64,000 nt of DNA, from NCBI GenBank assembly GCA_009667805.1, contig CM019063.1, positions 57,272,881 to 57,336,880 on the forward strand. Direction: 5' to 3'. Source of the stretch: Leptobrachium leishanense (lineage: Eukaryota > Chordata > Amphibia > Anura > Megophryidae). Every line of letters begins with the position of its first letter. Positions within the stretch are counted from its first letter, which is position 1. This document shows, piece after piece, positions 53,719-64,000 of this stretch. The notes under the pieces are model-generated. The model was not told where the DNA came from, made no database searches, and worked only from the letters and a program-made list of their open reading frames with translations. A program made the position numbers and the translations under genes.

Positions 53719-54026
53719 GGCTGGGGTCAGACGAACGGACTATGTGTGCCTGTACTGACATGCCTCCTGCCGTCCTTCGCGGCGTTGTGTCGCCTCGGGG
53801 CCAGCCATACGCTGTAGCACGCGCACGAATTGCGCGCGATACAGCGGACGTTACGAAAGCGTCCCTGTCGAAGCGCTACGACGCACGTTGGACGGGGCTG
53901 CAAAGCGCGATCAAGCCTTGCAGCGCTGAGCGCACTAACTGTGGCCAGACAGGCGTCAGCGTGGAAGGAACGTCCACTCTCACAGACGTTCCTTCCTCTC
54001 TGAAAAAAGCTCGTCTGACCCCGGCC
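53719..54026. mobile_element. Harbinger-like MITE, family B, complete
   Basis: GGCTGGGGTCAGACGAACGG ... CTCGTCTGACCCCGGCC with CAA before and TAA after. Contains CGCGCACGAATTGCGCGCG-type palindromes. Confidence 0.83.
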
Positions 54027-54285
54027 TAATAGGAGGGACTGGGCCTGCTCAGGATGAAAGGCACAATGTTACACCATTATCATAGATGTTTATGGTTTTG
54101 CTTTGGCTGAACCGAGCTGTGACATCAGTTATCTGACATTTATTCTTGATTTAATAGAAAATAGAGCTTTAATAAAAACTCCTCACTCTCCTATATGACT
54201 TTGTGTAAGATATAAGTAATGTAGCGCTACAAAAAGTATATTAAAGGTGTGAAAAACCACTTGGGATTTAGTTGCACTACGTGAC

Positions 54286-54509
54286 AAACTATCCTCACCT
54301 ACAGCGCAAACCTTAGAAAGTACTAAGCCAGTGATAGTGAACCTTGGCACTCCTCATGTTCTGAAACTACATGTCCCATGATGCTTAGTCGCACTTAGGG
54401 CTGGCAGAATATCATGGGACATGTAGTTCAGCAACACGAGGGGTGCCAAGGTTCGCCATCACTGGCTTAGTACTTTCTAAACTTTGTGCTGTAAGTGAAG
54501 ATAGTTTCT
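54286..54509. repeat. Large palindrome, arms of about 97 bp
   Basis: Left arm 54286-54382 (AAACTATCCTCACCTACAGC ... CATGTCCCATGAT) and right arm 54411-54509 are reverse complements with scattered mismatches. It includes hAT-MITE-like CCAGTGATGGCGAACC words, yet the pairing extends well past them. Confidence 0.85.
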
Positions 54510-54519
54510 GGACCAGAAT

Positions 54520-55314
54520 GGTTATTCAAAGAGCACCGAAATTTCAGTGCTCTTTCATTCGGGGGAACTTCGGCAAGCTCAATTCGCCAACACTGCTGTG
54601 AATTCAGCATTCACCGCAGGGTCCCCGAAGTGCATCAAATGAATCTGACAAACATAGAAAAATGTCAGCAGATAAGAACCTTACGGCCCATCTGATACAC
54701 CGCTGAATAACCATCAAACGTAGCCGACGATCCGCCGAACAGACCCAAAAAAAGCTGACCAGCCGCCGAACAGGGGTAAATAAAAAAACAACGTAACTTT
54801 TAAAAGGCGTTTAAAAAAAAATAAATAATGCATGAAAATGCCAGGAAATAATATATAAGATGCTATGAAAATCAATTAAAAGGTCTGTTACAGAATAAAA
54901 AAAAAATTAAATAAAACATTTTGCTGAAAAAAATCCGGAAAATGTCTAAAAAATAAATAAAACGCTTCAAATGAAAAGAATAAATGGTTGAATAAAATTT
55001 TTGTAGAAAACGGGTAATTTTTATTACATTGACGCCTATGGTATTCGCCTGATTAAACCTGTCGAACGAAACTACCGAAAATCAGGGCATTTCACCAACT
55101 TTTCTCTGCTGTTCGGTGTTCTCTGAATAGATGAACCATTAGTTCTCTATAGGGAAATATCGGGCCGCCTAGTTGCACCATATTTTGCTCGCAATTTGTC
55201 AATATTTGGCGAATCCAGCTCTCTAAATAGCCGAATTGCCACGAAATTGCACCGTACGGGGAAATTCACTGTTCGGTGCAATTTGTTGGCCAATTCGGCT
55301 CTCTTTGAATAACC
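54520..55314. mobile_element. GGTTATTC-family element, full length
   Basis: Ends GGTTATTCAAAGAG and exact inverse CTCTTTGAATAACC. Body matches fragments at 1-445, 3796-4020 and 7884-8240. A short CR1 3' end (54648-54702) lies inside. No coding region, no clear target duplication. Confidence 0.82.
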
Positions 55315-55594
55315 CCTTGAGTGAACTTGTTGAATGATGATTGGTGAGAAACCATCATTTGTTTAGCTTTGATAGCAGAATTTTATCATTTTAATGTAGA
55401 GCCACAGCGCCCCCTGCTGCTGAATTACTTAAACTGCAATGTACCCGTGAGGTAAACAGAAACCAAAGCTTTATTTATCCTCTCCTTGTGATCCATTGGA
55501 TTGGATCCCAGTGACTGGGGGTGACGTAAAACAAAGATTTACCTTTGCAGGTGCTCTGGTAAATGATGAGGATGTTTGCATAAAGGTTTATATC
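55315..55594. other. No feature seen
   Basis: Single-copy-looking sequence. Confidence 0.45.
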
Positions 55595-55735
55595 AGGGCT
55601 GTGAAACCCCGACCCCCCCCAGATGTTTCTCAATTACTACTCCCATGATTCCCTGGCTATCTATTGCATTGAAAGAATTCTGGGAATTGTAGGCATCAGA
55701 ATCTACGGTCCGTGAGTATGACAGCCCTGAGCCCC
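55595..55735. mobile_element. ACTACAACTCCCA-type hAT MITE
   Basis: ATTACTACTCCCATGATTCC and the right-hand GAATTCTGGGAATTGTAGGC mirror 48518-48660. Confidence 0.6.
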
Positions 55736-55736
55736 G

Positions 55737-56348
55737 TTCAATACCTCAGCAGCTGCTGAATTGCTGCAGCGCAGCAATTCAGTTTGCTGCAGCAGTGTCA
55801 TTGAACGCTTTGGATGCGAATTTTGAATCCAAAATGGCCGATTTTTTTTAATGAAAGATTCAGATTGTTTTTCGTATCACTCGGACAAAATATGATAAAG
55901 AAAAGCAGTCAGCACAATTCCGTTTTGTATGCACACACCACAAGTGATAGTTTTTATTGAATAAACGTTATGTTTACTTCTGAAACAAAATATAAATTGA
56001 ACTGTAATATATGTCTATGTGCAGGGGTAAATAATAAATAAATATTTTGTGCTTTGGTAAACAAAAACCTCAAAATTAACATTGCTGTACGGAATTGTTA
56101 CTTGCTTCATGGCGGCGGCCATCTTGCTGTACGGAATTGTTACTTGCTTCATGGTGGCGGCCATCTTGCTGTACGGAATTGTTACTTGCTTCATGGCGGC
56201 GGCCATCCTTAATACGTCACACTCAGCTACTCGCAGCATCTCCTCGGGTCGCTGCAAGTGCTAAGTTAGCAGTGCTGAGCACTGAGTGGCTGAACGGCGT
56301 TCAATGGCAAGTTGCTAACTTAGCACTTGCAGCGGCTGAGGTATTGAA
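55737..56348. mobile_element. TTCAATACCTCAGC-family MITE
   Basis: TTCAATACCTCAGC at the left and GCTGAGGTATTGAA at the right. Contains a 42-bp unit in three copies (56083-56208, with TTGCTGTACGGAATTG) and a perfect 22-bp inverted repeat (56250-56271 with 56313-56334). Related to 27300-27650. Confidence 0.78.
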
Positions 56349-57045
56349 TGCGCCTCTGGTCTGTATGATATATGTAGATATTCCGATAGCAGTCCGTGTC
56401 ATAGGCACTGGAATTTCATGTACACACTAACATCCACAGAGTGAGGCCCCTGTTGGACCAAGGCCTTAGGCGACTGCCTGTTTTGCCTGATTATAGAGCC
56501 TCCTCTGGTTTAATTCTAGATTTAATTCATTGCTAAAGACCCCCTGGCATTTCAGCATATATGTTTGAATCACTTGTGTAAGCGAATGCTTTCCCTTTTT
56601 ACTTTTGGCAAAGGATCGTATTAAGTCTACAGAATTATGTTGGGTTGAATGATCTATTTTAAACAGGGTGGTTCATACAGACCCGAACCCAATGTTTTGT
56701 TAAATCTTGATTTTAAACGACGAACGGAAATTAGTGTACCTCCTCTTATGTTAAGCACACCCGTTCACTGCACTTGCTGAAGGCGGCTGGAGTTTCCTGT
56801 TAGGCACATGTCAATGCGGCACTGCCTGTTGTTGCTAACAAGTCTCTATTGCTTTGTCAATGTTTCGGATCCCGGTCCTAAGGCACTAGTCGCGTGGAGC
56901 TCGTTATGGCACAATTGTTCCTTCAAATAGCCCACAAAAAGAAGTCCGGGGAGACCTGGGTGGCTACAAATTCTGGGTCCTCAAAAACTCTGGATTATCG
57001 CTAGTGACACATGGGATTAGTGGCAAACATGCACTGGTTCAAAGA
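56349..57045. other. No gene recognised
   Basis: No coding domain or element ends seen. Confidence 0.45.
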
Positions 57046-57049
57046 GTAA

Positions 57050-57225
57050 GGCCAGTGTCAGATGAGCGCACTAGGTGCACCCTTACTGACGTGGCTACTG
57101 GCGTCCGTTGCAGCGTTGTGACGCTGCGACGGGGCCGGCCAGATGCTGTTGCGCGCGCATGAATTCCATGCACAACAGCGGCCATGCAGCAGGCCTCTCC
57201 GTCAAAGCGTTAGGACTGCAAAGAT
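57050..57225. mobile_element. Harbinger-like MITE, family B, right-truncated
   Basis: GGCCAGTGTCAGATGAGCGC after TAA, then GTTGTGACGCTGCGACGGGG and GCGCGCGCATGAATTC as in other family B copies; stops near 57225. Confidence 0.75.
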
Positions 57226-57454
57226 CATCCATTGCATCAGACTTGCGATCAGTGGCTATGAACCCAAAAACGCTGCAGTCCTTTGTGTGCGAAAATGGAT
57301 ATGCGAAAATGGATATGGAGGAGCTGGATGCGCTAGTTCAGTGTGTGTAAATTTTAATCCCTTTGTGCAGCTGAAAATGGACCTAAAATTCATTCAAACG
57401 CTCCATTAAGATTTTCCTATTTAGGTAAGCCTACCATCCGACTCATTGACGCAA

Positions 57455-57906
57455 CCAGTCCATCACTCCCACCTTGCAGTCCATCACTCCCACCTTGCCG
57501 TCCATCACTCTCACCTTGCCGTCCATCACTCTCGCCTAGCAGTCCATCACTCTCGCCTAGCAGTCCATCACTCCCACCTTGCAGTCCATCACTCCCACCT
57601 TGCAGTCCATCACTCCCACCTTGCAGTCCATCACTCTCGCCTAGCAGTCCATCAATCTCACCTTGCAGTCCATCACTCTCGCCTAGCAGTCCATCACTCC
57701 CACCTTGCCGTCCATCACTCCCACCTTGCCGTCCATCACTCTCACCTTGCCGTCCATCACTCTCGCCTAGCAGTCCATCACTCTCGCCTAGCAGTCCATC
57801 ACTCTCGCCTAGCAGTCCATCACTCTCGCCTAGCAGTCATTCACTCTCGCCTTGCAGTCCATCCCTCTCACCTTGCAGTCCATCACTCCCACCTTGCAGT
57901 CCTCTC
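57455..57906. repeat. 21-bp minisatellite, about 21 copies
   Basis: Unit AGTCCATCACTCTCGCCTAGC with variants CTCCCACCTTGC. A 209-codon plus-strand frame with HHSHLAV-type heptads is only the unit read in phase. Confidence 0.95.
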
Positions 57907-58029
57907 CTCCTGTTTCCACCCCAACCCTTCTAGATTGAGATCCCACTGTAATAGGGCCCTTGTTTCCTCCTGTACTGGTTTGTCAAAATGTTGTTCTTTG
58001 TATTGTAACCCTGTCTATACTGTGCCCAT

Positions 58030-58090
58030 TGTACAGCGCCGCGGAATATGCTGGTGCTTTATAAATAAAGATTAATGATACTAATAATTC
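58030..58090 (+). mobile_element. LINE 3'-end fragment
   Basis: TACAGCGCCGCGGAATATGC, TGGTGCTTTATAAATAAAG and an ATAATAAT-like tail, a common CR1/L2-type 3' end. Confidence 0.55.
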
Positions 58091-59335
58091 GCCCTGTACC
58101 CTACCCAAGCATGGCTAGTCTCACCCATCTCCCATACACAAAATATACATTTAAATATAATTTTTTTTTATATAATCGCGTTTTTAACTCCCCTAATTAA
58201 CTACTCAGCATCCATCTCCTTCCCTGATCGTCTGGCTGTCTGCGTTGCTTGTGCGATATTTCCAAATTTTTTGGTCTGATCGCTATTCTGCAGCAGACTT
58301 CAAAAGTCGCTGGAAGTCTGACGCAATGGACAACTATACATTCACAATAGTGTTGTTGGATTGGTCTGACGACACGGACGACTTTGTGCTATGTCATTTG
58401 TCGCACGAATACGGATCCAGTGGACGCCCAGCCTTAGCCGTTCTATTCTATGGGAGAGCTAATCTTTTTACTATGCTATTCTTGTGACTGTGCTGCCACC
58501 CAGTGGCCGCTTCCAGCACGTGCTGTTTTGGAATGCGCTCAACATAAGAGGAGGTACATTCCTAAACCGCTCATTAATTTCCTTGCATTCCATTACCATC
58601 TGTAACAAAAGCTTTGGGTTCTGGTCTATATGAATGATTCTGTAGCACCTTTTGCTTTGGTCTTTTTAAAGCCTGTGTAATTTAATTCTGTGCATCTGAG
58701 CCCTTTTTTTTTGCTTTCCTGATAAAGATCTCCATACCTAGGTCTCTAATACCAATATTTATCTACAATCTAAGCACTGTCTTGCCTGCAGCTTCCACTG
58801 ATTGTCCTGGGGCTCCCTGATAAGAATAGTGACAACGTTTATTACACGGTGCCTCGGAGCGGTCTGTAAAACCTTGTGTATCTGCAAAGAAACTGTTCCT
58901 TCTTATGTAACTGATGACTTCTTTTGAGGATAAATATCAGTGAAAATGTAAAGGTATATAGGTTACTCCCTCTCAGTGGCGTTACCCGGCAGAGGGAACT
59001 CATTTACACAGCGGAGCTCATTCTCCCCATGGCGTTATTATTAAGCTAGGTGTATCAGAATGTATAGAAGGAAAGGAGAATTAACACATACCTTGATTTC
59101 ACATGCAACGCAAGTATAATTTTATTAACCGCTTCACTATCAAGACTAAGTATACTTGATCGTGCGTAAATTCAATGCAGCCACATTCTGGAACAATGCA
59201 AACGTATTTTGTTTATTGCGAACGAAAAACTGCTCCAAAACACGCCCCCTGAAATGTCAACACACCTGCTGTGACAGCCGACACGTTGAAAATGTTTGTA
59301 CCGCTTCGAAATCGTTTTTTTGAAAAAACGATTAT
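58091..59335. other. No gene recognised
   Basis: Longest single-copy-looking stretch of the right half. An 80-codon frame at 58245-58487 has no known domain. Confidence 0.45.
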
Positions 59336-59840
59336 GGCGTCTGGGAGATTATTCCATAATTGCGGTGCTCAGTAGGAAAATGAGGATCGAGCCACTGTCT
59401 TTTTGTATTGTGGTATTGCAAGTAAGGTGCAGGTCCTGGATTGGAGGTTATAGGATGAGGAAACTGCTAGGGGAAGCAGTCTATTCAGGTAGGGTGGTAG
59501 CTTCCCAGAAAAGCTCTTAAACACCAGGCTGGAAAGGTGAAGAGTGCGTCTAGATTCCAGCGACGGCCAGTTTAGCTCTTCTAACATGTCACAATGGTGG
59601 GTCATGTAGTTACATTGTAGCAGAAAGTGGCAGAATGAGTTATACAATGTAGTAAGTTTATGAAGGTGCGTTTGCGGGGCGGCTGCATACACTACATCTC
59701 CGTATTCAATAGCCGGCATAAGCATTTGTTGTACAATCTGCTTTCTTACCGCAGGGCTCAGGTAGGATTTGTTTCTGTACAGGGCACCTAGTTTGGGGTA
59801 AAGTTTAGATGAGAATTTTTCTTTGTGGGGCCAAAGGATA
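59336..59840 (-). pseudogene. Second LINE family (CR1/L2 group), C-terminal fragment, copy 2
   Basis: Minus-strand frame 59369-59725 encodes MPAIEYGDVVYAAAPQ, LHKLTTLYNSFCHFLL, LEELNWPSLESRRTLHLSS and LLAIPQYKKTVARS, the end of an L2/CR1-group ORF2. More LINE sequence (TAGCACCTAG-like CGAACT) reaches to about 59840. RT core absent. Confidence 0.8.
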
Positions 59841-60299
59841 GATTATGACTTGGTAATGAAGTGGCTGAGGGGGTGTTTATCTGGGAAGATCAGTGTATAT
59901 CTGCGTGCGCAAGAAGATCGAGGTGTGGCATTGAAAGCCTGTTGATGGGCCCCAAAAAACATTTCTCGCACAGGGCCCCTCAGATGCTAGAGGTGGCCCT
60001 GATAACCAGTGGGTGTTCTGTTCCTTTTTCTCTTGTTTTTGTTAATGTAGTTTGTTATGTTTTTAGATTCTTCCACCTGAACTCTCTGCTCGTTCGCCCA
60101 ATGTGGGCCTCACAGCTGTGGACTTTTTCTTCCTCTGACAGACTCTGCTGGGTAGACATTCTCCTAACAGCTTGAAAATTCAATTTAATGCTCTGCTTTG
60201 GGAGCGCGGGGTGGGGGGGCCGGGAGCCTGCACGAGGAATGTGACTAATGCCTGCTTTGTCTATAGCAGACAGCTGTGAACATTCCCAAGGAGAATTTT

Positions 60300-60512
60300 T
60301 TAAAATAAATTCGAGAAAGGATTTTTACCAGGAAGGATACATTGAGATTTCTCTCGTTTTCAAGTATGTCCTGGGTGGCGAGTATGTACCGTTAGGTGTC
60401 TTGCCCAAGGATACTTACTGGAGAGGTTGCTCGCTGGGATCGAACCCATGACTCCACAGGCTCTCTCCACGCAGAGCAGTGATGTTACCTCTACTCCATG
60501 CACAGAATCTAT
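60300..60512 (-). mobile_element. tRNA-derived SINE with a LINE-type tail
   Basis: On the minus strand the head has a Pol III B-box GGTTCGATCCC (60438-60448) within GAGTCATGGGTTCGATCCCA, and an A-box-like TAGAGGTAACATC about 50 bp upstream. A body with CTTGGGCAAGACAC follows. The tail (60314-60372) equals the 3' end of the second LINE family at 60750-60812 (CAGGAAGGATACATTGAGAT). Shared tails let SINEs borrow LINE machinery. Confidence 0.72.
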
Positions 60513-60724
60513 CCGCACCGTCTTTTTCTTCCTCCTGCTGCATGTAGATGTGGATAAAATGTATCTAGAACGGGGGGAGGGTCATTAATATGAATATACG
60601 AATGACTGCCTGCCTGCACGAAACGTTAGGGATGTCATGCAAGGAATAAAAAAGGACAATGCAGGGGTGTGGAAATTTAAAAATAGAAATCCTGTTGTCT
60701 AGGGCGTCGGACTATGCAAATTGC

Positions 60725-61375
60725 CCATCCCTGCAATTTTATTTATTTATTTATAAAGTATTTTACCAGGAAGGATACATTGAGATTTCTCTCGTTTTCA
60801 AGTATGTCCTGGGTTCAAGAACATTGAAGTGTTACATTTACAGAAATACAAAGTAATAAATGCAAGATATTAAAAACAAAACACAAATATACAGATTAAC
60901 ACGGAAAATAAATACGTAAGTAATATAGTTACGATGTTACATGTTTACAGGTGCATTCTGTATTGAGGTATGTTAGTAAGGAGCTCTTGAGTGACTTAAG
61001 ACTGGGGGAAGATTTGATGGTGTCTGGGAGGTTACTCCATAAATGCGGTGCTCTGTAGGAAAATGAGGATTGAGCCACTTTATTTTTGTATTGTGGTATT
61101 GCAAGTAAGGTGCTGGTCCTGGATCGGAGGCTATAGGATGAGGGAGCTGCTGGGGGAAGCAGTCTATTCAGGTAGGGTGGCAGCTTCCCTGAAAAGCTCT
61201 TAAACACCAGGTTGGAAAGGTGAAGGGTGCGTCTAGATTACAGCGACGGCCAGTTTAGCTCTTTTAGCATGTCACAATGGTGGGTCATGTAGTTACATTG
61301 TAGCACAAAGCGGCAGAATGAGTTATACAATGTAGTAAGTTTCTGAAGGTGTGTTTGTGGGGCCGCTGATGATTG
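60725..61375 (-). mobile_element. Second LINE family, 3' end, copy 3 (most complete)
   Basis: Minus strand: ORF2 end (PPYLNRLLPPAAPSSYSLRS, SSFSYRAPHLWSNLPDTIKS, SLLTYLNTECTCKHV; frame 61207-60929) then a 3' UTR to CTTCCTGGTAAAATACTTTA and a TAAATAAATAAA tail at about 60725. Upstream it is cut at about 61375. The region 60935-60965 is the single-copy source of the 3073-3289 minisatellite. Confidence 0.82.
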
Positions 61376-61422
61376 AATGGCTCAAAAACTTCCAGAATGG
61401 CAATGATACTTGAAGTCCTGCT

Positions 61423-61658
61423 TAGGGTGGCCAGATCAGCCATGTTATCCGGGACATATATTACTATTTCACGCAAAAGGGAGCACAGGGAAAAGTGCTG
61501 CCCTGCAACATGTATGATTCATATGCTGCAGGAAGGAAATCAAGGCAGGTCCCCAGGGGTTGCTCTTTGATTTCTTTCTTCGTGGCATTTTTCATGCACT
61601 GCCCATCAGCATGAATAAATTATGTGTCCAGGAAAGCTTGGCCGATCTGGCAACCCTA
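61423..61658. mobile_element. hAT MITE, TAGGGTTGCCAGG family, with 8-bp duplication
   Basis: TAGGGTGGCCAGATCAGCC ... GGCCGATCTGGCAACCCTA with flanks GTCCTGCT (61415-61422) and GTCCTGTT (61659-61666). This copy fixes the family as hAT-like. Confidence 0.88.
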
Positions 61659-61666
61659 GTCCTGTT

Positions 61667-62020
61667 GCACTGGCTCGTTGCAGCCTAAACAGTGTGCTTG
61701 TCCCACGGATGTTCATCCATCAGTATAGTAGGTGTAGGTCCTCCTCCGTGTGTAGCATTCTCTCTCTGTAGAACATTTGGCTGTGATCTGTGTTAAAGGG
61801 GGGTCTTTCTAAAGTGGTCAGGTTTCGTGTAGTCCGCCCAAGCCCCATTTAGCCAATATATCTTTGCGACGCAGCAGCGAGAGCCCAGCAGCCCAGAGCC
61901 AAAGTGGAGGAGCAGCTCGGCGCAGAAGGACAGGTGAGTATATATATATATCTAGAATAAAAAATCTATGTTTAAATAAAAGAATTGTGCAGATACTGTT
62001 AGTTGCATATGCCCTACTAT
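61667..62020. other. No gene recognised
   Basis: A short TATATA run at 61940-61951; otherwise nothing. Confidence 0.45.
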
Positions 62021-62023
62021 TTA

Positions 62024-62323
62024 GGCCGGGGGTCAGATGAACGTTTTTAAAAGCGGAAGGATGTTCCTTCCACGCTGACTCCCGTCACCTCGCTGAGCAC
62101 AGTTAGTGCGCTAAGTGCGCAAGGCTCGATCCTCCTATGGAGGATCGCGCTTTGCAGCCCTGTCGAAGACGCGTCGTAGCGCTTTGACCGGGAGGCTTTC
62201 AGCATGGCAGTTCGTGTGCGCGCTACAGAGTGTGGCCGGCCCAGTCGAAGCGTCACAACACTGCGACAGACACCGGGAGGCACGTCAGTACGGGCGCACA
62301 TAGTGCGATCGTCTCACACGGCT
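62024..62323. mobile_element. Harbinger-like MITE, family B, diverged right end
   Basis: GGCCGGGGGTCAGATGAACG after TTA (62021-62023); body words GGATGTTCCTTCCACG, TCGCGCTTTGCAGCCC and GAAGCGTCACAACACTGCG match family B in reverse. The right end CGATCGTCTCACACGGCT is diverged. Confidence 0.75.
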
Positions 62324-63378
62324 CTTTCGGGGATAAAAAAGAGTGAGGATTGTTTCAGTAGAGTGGCCCTTTAAATGCTTTACTCGAGTCTATGTTCAGC
62401 AAGAGGGAAGTTCCCCAGTTCTTCCCCCTGTGCCTCCTGTGCCATTATACAGGTGAGAACGGGCCAGTCCTGATCTTGGACCTTCATCAACTAGCGCACA
62501 ATTCGTGCGCACGCTACACTGTGTGGTCTTCCTCGTTGAGCCTTCACAACGCTGAGACGGACGTACTTGGTGCACTTGTGGGACCGCAGCCTGGGCCAGG
62601 CGCATTTCCAGTCACATGACTGAGTCGACTGCACCACACGCACAGCTATGAACGGCGCCGTCTACTGGGAAGGATGGGCAATGGCCTGTAGGATATTATG
62701 GGATCCATATCTTTAAACCCCTATTAGGAGAATAGGAAAGTTCTGGGGGGGGTTTTTGGGGGGGGGGGTTGCAGTTCAGTGGCATTCACCAAGGCCTCTT
62801 CAGTGACGTTCTCCGACTTTTTTTCATGGGGCTTTGGCGACTCCATCTTCAGCCATTACGGTGACCATTCACTAAATGGCGATTCCATTCCTCCGAAATT
62901 TGAGTGAATTCACTAAAGTGCATGGAAATGCACCAAAGTGCAAAGCAGCGAAATTTCACTGAAATTTCGTTGCTTTGTGAATAGACCCTTTTTTTTTTAT
63001 TAACCTGATCAGAGGTTTTCATTGTCATAGTGTATATCTGCCGAGTCTCTGTTTGGAACAGATATCTTGCCGGCCCAGCACTGCTCGCTGGAGTAGTTCC
63101 TGTAATAAGATCCAAACGAACGCACCCCACAACTTACTCAACAGCAGTGTATAAACAAAATACTATCTGAAGTATGCTACACTATAAATCCTGCAGCTTT
63201 GCAGAATCCATTCAGATGACTGGCCCAGTTTGGTTATTGTTCCAACAGCTGGAGACGCTGGCTCGCCTTTTCTCTATAAACAAAAGAGATTGTTTTTTGA
63301 TTTGTACTGAAATCCAAAAGATGGATAGATTCATGGATAGATGTGGAAAAATGGATGGATGGATAAAGATATAGAAAT
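62324..63378. other. No gene recognised
   Basis: 62400-62620 may hold another decayed Harbinger-like element (GTGCGCACGCTACACTGTG, CACAACGCTGAGACGGACG) but ends are not visible. A G-run lies at 62740-62770. TTCACTAAA words cluster at 62870-62920. Confidence 0.4.
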
Positions 63379-63674
63379 TAGGGTTGCACCGATACCAGAT
63401 TTTTAGGACCAAGTACAAGTACCAATACTTTTTTTTTCAGCTACTCACCGAGTACCGATACTTTTATTTAAAGTCATGTGACCTCTTCCGAATAAATAAT
63501 TTAGGATTTTGCTGAAAGCTTGTCCAATTTATGATTATATTGAAATGTATGACCAGACACCCCATTTACTCACTGCACACCCAGCCACACACCCTGATCA
63601 TACACCTCATCTCAGATATATGTATATCAGCGTTGCGGAATATGCTGGCGCTATATAAAGTATAAAAATATACT

Positions 63675-63795
63675 TGCAGATCTCAGACCAGATATACCCA
63701 CTCAGATACATGTATACAGACCTCCGACTGGATATACCCACTCGGATACATGTATACAGACCTCAGACCGGATATACCCACTCGGATACATGTAT
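63675..63795. repeat. ~47-bp tandem repeat, about 2.5 copies
   Basis: CAGACCGGATATACCCACTC followed by GGATACATGTATACAGACCTC recurs. Confidence 0.85.
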
Positions 63796-63796
63796 C

Positions 63797-64000
63797 CATT
63801 TCTTATCACGGAAGGCCATTCCAGCACTATACCAGCACGTGGAAGACAATGTTATGGAGTCAAAGGGAAAAGCAGTCTGCAGCAAGATGCACGTGACTTT
63901 AGACTCGTGGTCCAGCAAGCATGGACAGGGCCATTACATTTTCTTCACAGCACACTGGGTAACTCTGATTGCAGCTGGGAAGGATCCAAGACGGGGCTCT
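63797..64000 (+). CDS. hAT-type transposase fragment (ZBED-like), partial
   Basis: The frame holding CGG at 63809 stays open to the window edge. It contains KAIPALYQHVEDNVM and VTLDSWSSKHGQGHYIFFTAH, the block around the first catalytic Asp of hAT transposases, where LTLDxWSS and TAHW are conserved in ZBED-type proteins. The N-terminal BED zinc finger would lie upstream but is not visible, and the start is unknown. hAT transposase cuts and pastes the element. The rest lies beyond the window. Confidence 0.72.

Larger units (their letters stand above)
63379..64000 (+). mobile_element. hAT transposon, left part, runs off the window
   Basis: TAGGGTTGCACCGATACCAG is a typical hAT start, followed by GAGTACCGATACTTTT. 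A coding segment follows from about 63797. Between them lie a short LINE-3'-like piece (63631-63668) and a ~47-bp tandem repeat (about 63675-63795). Confidence 0.7.

Noticed and set aside
57446..58075. 209-codon frame with HHSHLAV heptads
   Set aside because: In-phase reading of the 21-bp minisatellite; no promoter, splice or domain support.
60437..60448. Functional tRNA gene
   Set aside because: Only a B-box and weak A-box are present; no cloverleaf could be drawn, and the L2-like tail marks a SINE.

Overview
The window is vertebrate, most likely anuran amphibian, nuclear DNA. It has no operons or Shine-Dalgarno sites. It is almost wholly built from eukaryotic transposable elements and long tandem arrays. 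Pointers to a frog are a CR1-type LINE whose 3' end carries a TTTCTATG-type repeat tail, a second CR1/L2-group LINE with a TTTATTTATTTATAAAG end, many short elements with TTA or TAA duplications (PIF/Harbinger-like), hAT-like elements with 8-bp duplications, and TTAA-flanked piggyBac-like elements. The species cannot be named from sequence alone.

Layout. 1-8.4 kb: a GGTTATTC-family element, a CR1 LINE on the minus strand (endonuclease, RT and C-terminal parts, frameshifted), a fragment of the second LINE, a large inverted repeat with hammerhead-ribozyme-like cores on both strands interrupted by a piggyBac-like element, a truncated CR1 copy, and a Harbinger-like element. 8.46-11.73 kb: a hAT-like element holding Harbinger-like and piggyBac-like insertions. 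12.9-15.3 kb: two hAT-like elements with clear 8-bp duplications. 15.3-16.9 kb: a decayed LINE. 17.6-19.2 kb: more Harbinger-like elements.

19.2-31.15 kb is one nested structure. A small hAT-like element (an intact relative lies at 46516-47483) was enlarged by a second hAT-like element at 19573-25380, which holds a structurally complete Ty3/gypsy retrotransposon at 20226-24948. The 33-bp minisatellite inside the outer element was split by a third hAT-like element at 26070-30526, which carries a spliced Myb/SANT-like gene plus an inverted partial copy of its first exon.

31-38 kb is dominated by tandem DNA: TG/CA runs, a 1.4-kb CA/GA tract, a degenerate ~100-bp composite repeat and a 2.7-kb array of a 23-bp unit. 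A CpG-richer island at about 32.26-32.76 kb could be a host promoter with a first exon; it is the only candidate host-gene signal. 38-64 kb is intergenic or intronic sequence sprinkled with at least 20 short DNA transposons, LINE fragments, a tRNA-derived SINE, several palindromes, and the start of a hAT element whose transposase runs off the right edge.

No complete host protein-coding gene was found. The coding capacity visible belongs to mobile elements and most of it is broken.
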